DNA from: Tsukamurella sp. TY48
GTDB taxonomy: Bacteria > Actinomycetota > Actinomycetes > Mycobacteriales > Mycobacteriaceae
Assembly (NCBI RefSeq): GCF_019656655.1
Contig: NZ_BPMV01000001.1
Coordinates: forward strand, 2,480,001 to 2,544,000
Length of the DNA stretch: 64,000 nt
Direction: 5' to 3'
The translations under genes and the position numbers were made by a program. The notes beneath the pieces are model-generated. The model did no database searches, was not told where the DNA came from, and saw only the letters and a program-made list of their open reading frames with translations. Numbering within the stretch: position 1 is the first letter of the stretch; each line of letters starts with the position of its first letter. This document shows, piece by piece, positions 62,522-64,000 of the stretch.

Positions 62522-62550
62522 CACAGGAAACTGCCAGCGATCTGTCAGAC
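62522..62550 (+). promoter_or_regulatory. PhoP-box-like repeats upstream of phoP
   Basis: Three heptamers TCACAGG, TGCCAGC and TGTCAGA start at 62522, 62533 and 62544, an exact 11-nt period. They resemble the TCACAGC-N4-TCACAGC direct repeat of mycobacterial PhoP at 6, 5 and 4 of 7 positions. This fits autoregulation. Confidence 0.55.
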
Positions 62551-62581
62551 CGCTCGCCGGGCGGCGGGGCACGATGGCGTT

Positions 62582-63289
62582 GTGTCCAGTGCGCAAGAGA
62601 CGATCCAGCCCAAGGTGCTCGTCGTCGACGATGAGCAGAGCATCCGGGAACTCCTGCAGGTGAGCCTGAAGTTCCAGGGCTTCGACGTGACGGTGGCCCA
62701 GGACGGGCCCGCGGCACTCGACCGCGTGCGCACCTTCCGCCCCGATGTGATGGTGCTCGACATCATGATGCCCGGGATGGACGGCCTGGGGCTGCTCAAG
62801 CGACTGCGGCAGGACGGTGTCGAGGCGCCCGCGCTGTTCCTCACCGCGCGGGATTCGGTGGAGGACAAGGTGGCCGGGCTCACCCTCGGCGGCGACGATT
62901 ACGTGACCAAACCCTTCAGTCTCGAAGAGGTGGTGGCGCGGATCAACGTGCTGTTGCGGCGCAGCGGATTCGGCGAACACGAGGAGATCACCCGCCTGAA
63001 GTTCGCCGATCTCGAGCTGGACGACGAGACGCACGAGGTGTGGAAGGCCGGTGAGCTGGTGGCACTCTCGCCCACCGAGTTCACCCTGCTGCGGTACTTC
63101 ATGGTCAACGCGGGTGTGGTGCTGTCCAAGCCGCGGATCCTCGATCACGTGTGGCACTACGATTTCGGCGGCGATGTGAACGTGGTCGAGTCCTACGTCT
63201 CGTACCTGCGGCGCAAGGTGGATACGGGGGAGACCCGCCTGATCCACACGCTGCGCGGCGTGGGCTACGTCCTGCGCGAGCCGCGGTAG
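62582..63289 (+). CDS. phoP: Two-component response regulator PhoP
   Basis: The 235-aa OmpR-family regulator follows M. tuberculosis PhoP closely. It has an acidic pocket VVDDEQSI, phospho-Asp in VLDIMMPGMDG, TARDS, and the Lys in YVTKPFS. The C-terminal winged helix ends RLIHTLRGVGYVLREPR. In mycobacteria PhoP controls surface lipids, acid response and secretion. CACGAT is 6 nt before the GTG. Confidence 0.92.
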   Translation: MSSAQETIQPKVLVVDDEQSIRELLQVSLKFQGFDVTVAQDGPAALDRVRTFRPDVMVLDIMMPGMDGLGLLKRLRQDGVEAPALFLTARDSVEDKVAGLTLGGDDYVTKPFSLEEVVARINVLLRRSGFGEHEEITRLKFADLELDDETHEVWKAGELVALSPTEFTLLRYFMVNAGVVLSKPRILDHVWHYDFGGDVNVVESYVSYLRRKVDTGETRLIHTLRGVGYVLREPR

Positions 63290-63294
63290 CGGCG

Positions 63295-64000
63295 ATGACG
63301 AACCGGACCGGGCTCGCGGCGCGGGTGCCCCTGCGGTTCTCGCTCGTCGCCGTGGTGGTGGGCGTGGTCTTCCTCGGCCTGCTCGTCTCGGGGACCGCGC
63401 TCACCGCGGCGATGAAGGACCAGCTGATCGCCCGGGAGGACCAGACGCTGCGGCAGGCCGCCGATACGTGGGCCCGGCCGAAGCCGCCGAACTTCCCGGC
63501 ACCGCCGCGCGGCGGACCACCCACCCGCTTCTACCAGGCCACCTTCCTGCCCGACGGCAGCCAGCTGCAGATCAGCAACCCGGACTTCACCGACCGTCCC
63601 GATCTCAGCGGCCTCGACCCGCTCGGCAGCGACGCGGCCACGGTGGACTCCGTCGGCGGCGACGGTCCGCAGTGGCGGGTGGTGCAGTCGCACTCGCAGT
63701 ACGGCGTGACCTTCGTGGCGGTCACGCTCACGGAGGTGGACTCCACCATCCGCACGCTGGTCGAACTGGAGCTGCTGATCGGCGGCGCGGTGCTGGTGAT
63801 CGCGGGCGGCGTGGGCTACCTCGTGGTGCGCCGCTCGCTGCGGCCCCTGGAACAGGTCGAGGCCACGGCGGAGGCCATCGCGGCCGGGGATCTCACCCGC
63901 CGCGTTCCCGATGCCCCGCCGAACACCGAGGTGGGCCGGCTGTCCTCGTCGCTCAACACGATGCTGCACCAGGTGCAGGACTCGTTCGGCCAGGTCGCCG
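63295..64000 (+). CDS. phoR: Sensor histidine kinase PhoR, 5' part
   Basis: 235 codons are present before the window ends. The N-terminal membrane segment (about residues 16-38), a Pro-rich outer domain of about 110 residues, the second membrane segment and the start of a HAMP domain (RRSLRPLEQVEATAEAIAAGDLTRR) are visible. The kinase domain lies outside. It is 5 nt after the phoP stop. Confidence 0.88.
   Translation, partial: MTNRTGLAARVPLRFSLVAVVVGVVFLGLLVSGTALTAAMKDQLIAREDQTLRQAADTWARPKPPNFPAPPRGGPPTRFYQATFLPDGSQLQISNPDFTDRPDLSGLDPLGSDAATVDSVGGDGPQWRVVQSHSQYGVTFVAVTLTEVDSTIRTLVELELLIGGAVLVIAGGVGYLVVRRSLRPLEQVEATAEAIAAGDLTRRVPDAPPNTEVGRLSSSLNTMLHQVQDSFGQVA

Overview
The window is high-GC actinobacterial DNA of the mycolic-acid group (Mycobacteriales). 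The order lpd - ramB - aceA - fadB2 - XRE regulator - hbhA - DUF2516 - deoC - nitrilase - DUF2505 - murB - lprQ follows the Rv0462-Rv0483 stretch of Mycobacterium tuberculosis. RamB, HBHA, an MspA-type porin and phoPR all point to a mycomembrane bearer. Siderophore, otsAB and ectD content and overall style suggest Tsukamurella or a close relative (Gordonia, Dietzia); the genus is an inference.

Region 1 (1-7.9 kb) is the end of a siderophore locus: the tail of a probable formyltransferase, then dhbA-dhbE-dhbB-dhbC in 4-nt overlaps, then a heterodimeric ABC exporter pair. Together they make and activate 2,3-dihydroxybenzoate and probably move the product. Region 2 (7.9-17.3 kb) is chromosomal: TetR, PPK2, hydrolases, an L,D-transpeptidase-like protein, DoxX, a prolyl oligopeptidase back to back with lpd, and a DUF4253 gene.

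Region 3 (17.5-26.5 kb) is an island inserted into ectD (ectoine hydroxylase). The 5' 61 codons and 3' 118 codons of ectD remain on either side and the middle is lost. The island carries a decayed serine resolvase, a run of same-strand envelope genes (MspA-type porin, two-TM protein, tail-anchored HTH-like protein, three-TM protein with a Pro/Gln-rich stalk, lipoprotein, small membrane protein), an orphan low-GC gene, an SDR and an unrecognised 343-aa protein. Base composition changes abruptly, even inside the 551-aa stalk gene.

Region 4 (26.9-42.5 kb) is the acetate/glyoxylate block: RamB divergent from isocitrate lyase with GlxR- and RamB-like sites, then 3-hydroxyacyl-CoA dehydrogenase, a TrxR-like flavoprotein with a methyltransferase, LysR/SDR, LtrA, a second PPK2, DUF445, XRE-hbhA, and a DUF559 gene. 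Region 5 (42.5-64 kb) holds purU/deoC, P450, a proline-rich membrane protein, nitrilase, SRPBCC proteins, murB-lprQ-transglutaminase, trehalose synthesis (otsA/otsB), a ThrE-type exporter, tRNA-Thr, a class V aminotransferase, pirin, and phoP with the 5' part of phoR at the edge.

A window-wide trait is the leaderless promoter: about twenty start codons have TAnnnT 6-7 nt upstream. Four divergent gene pairs have start codons only 18-30 nt apart, three of them with interlocked -10 boxes. I used this spacing to choose several starts.
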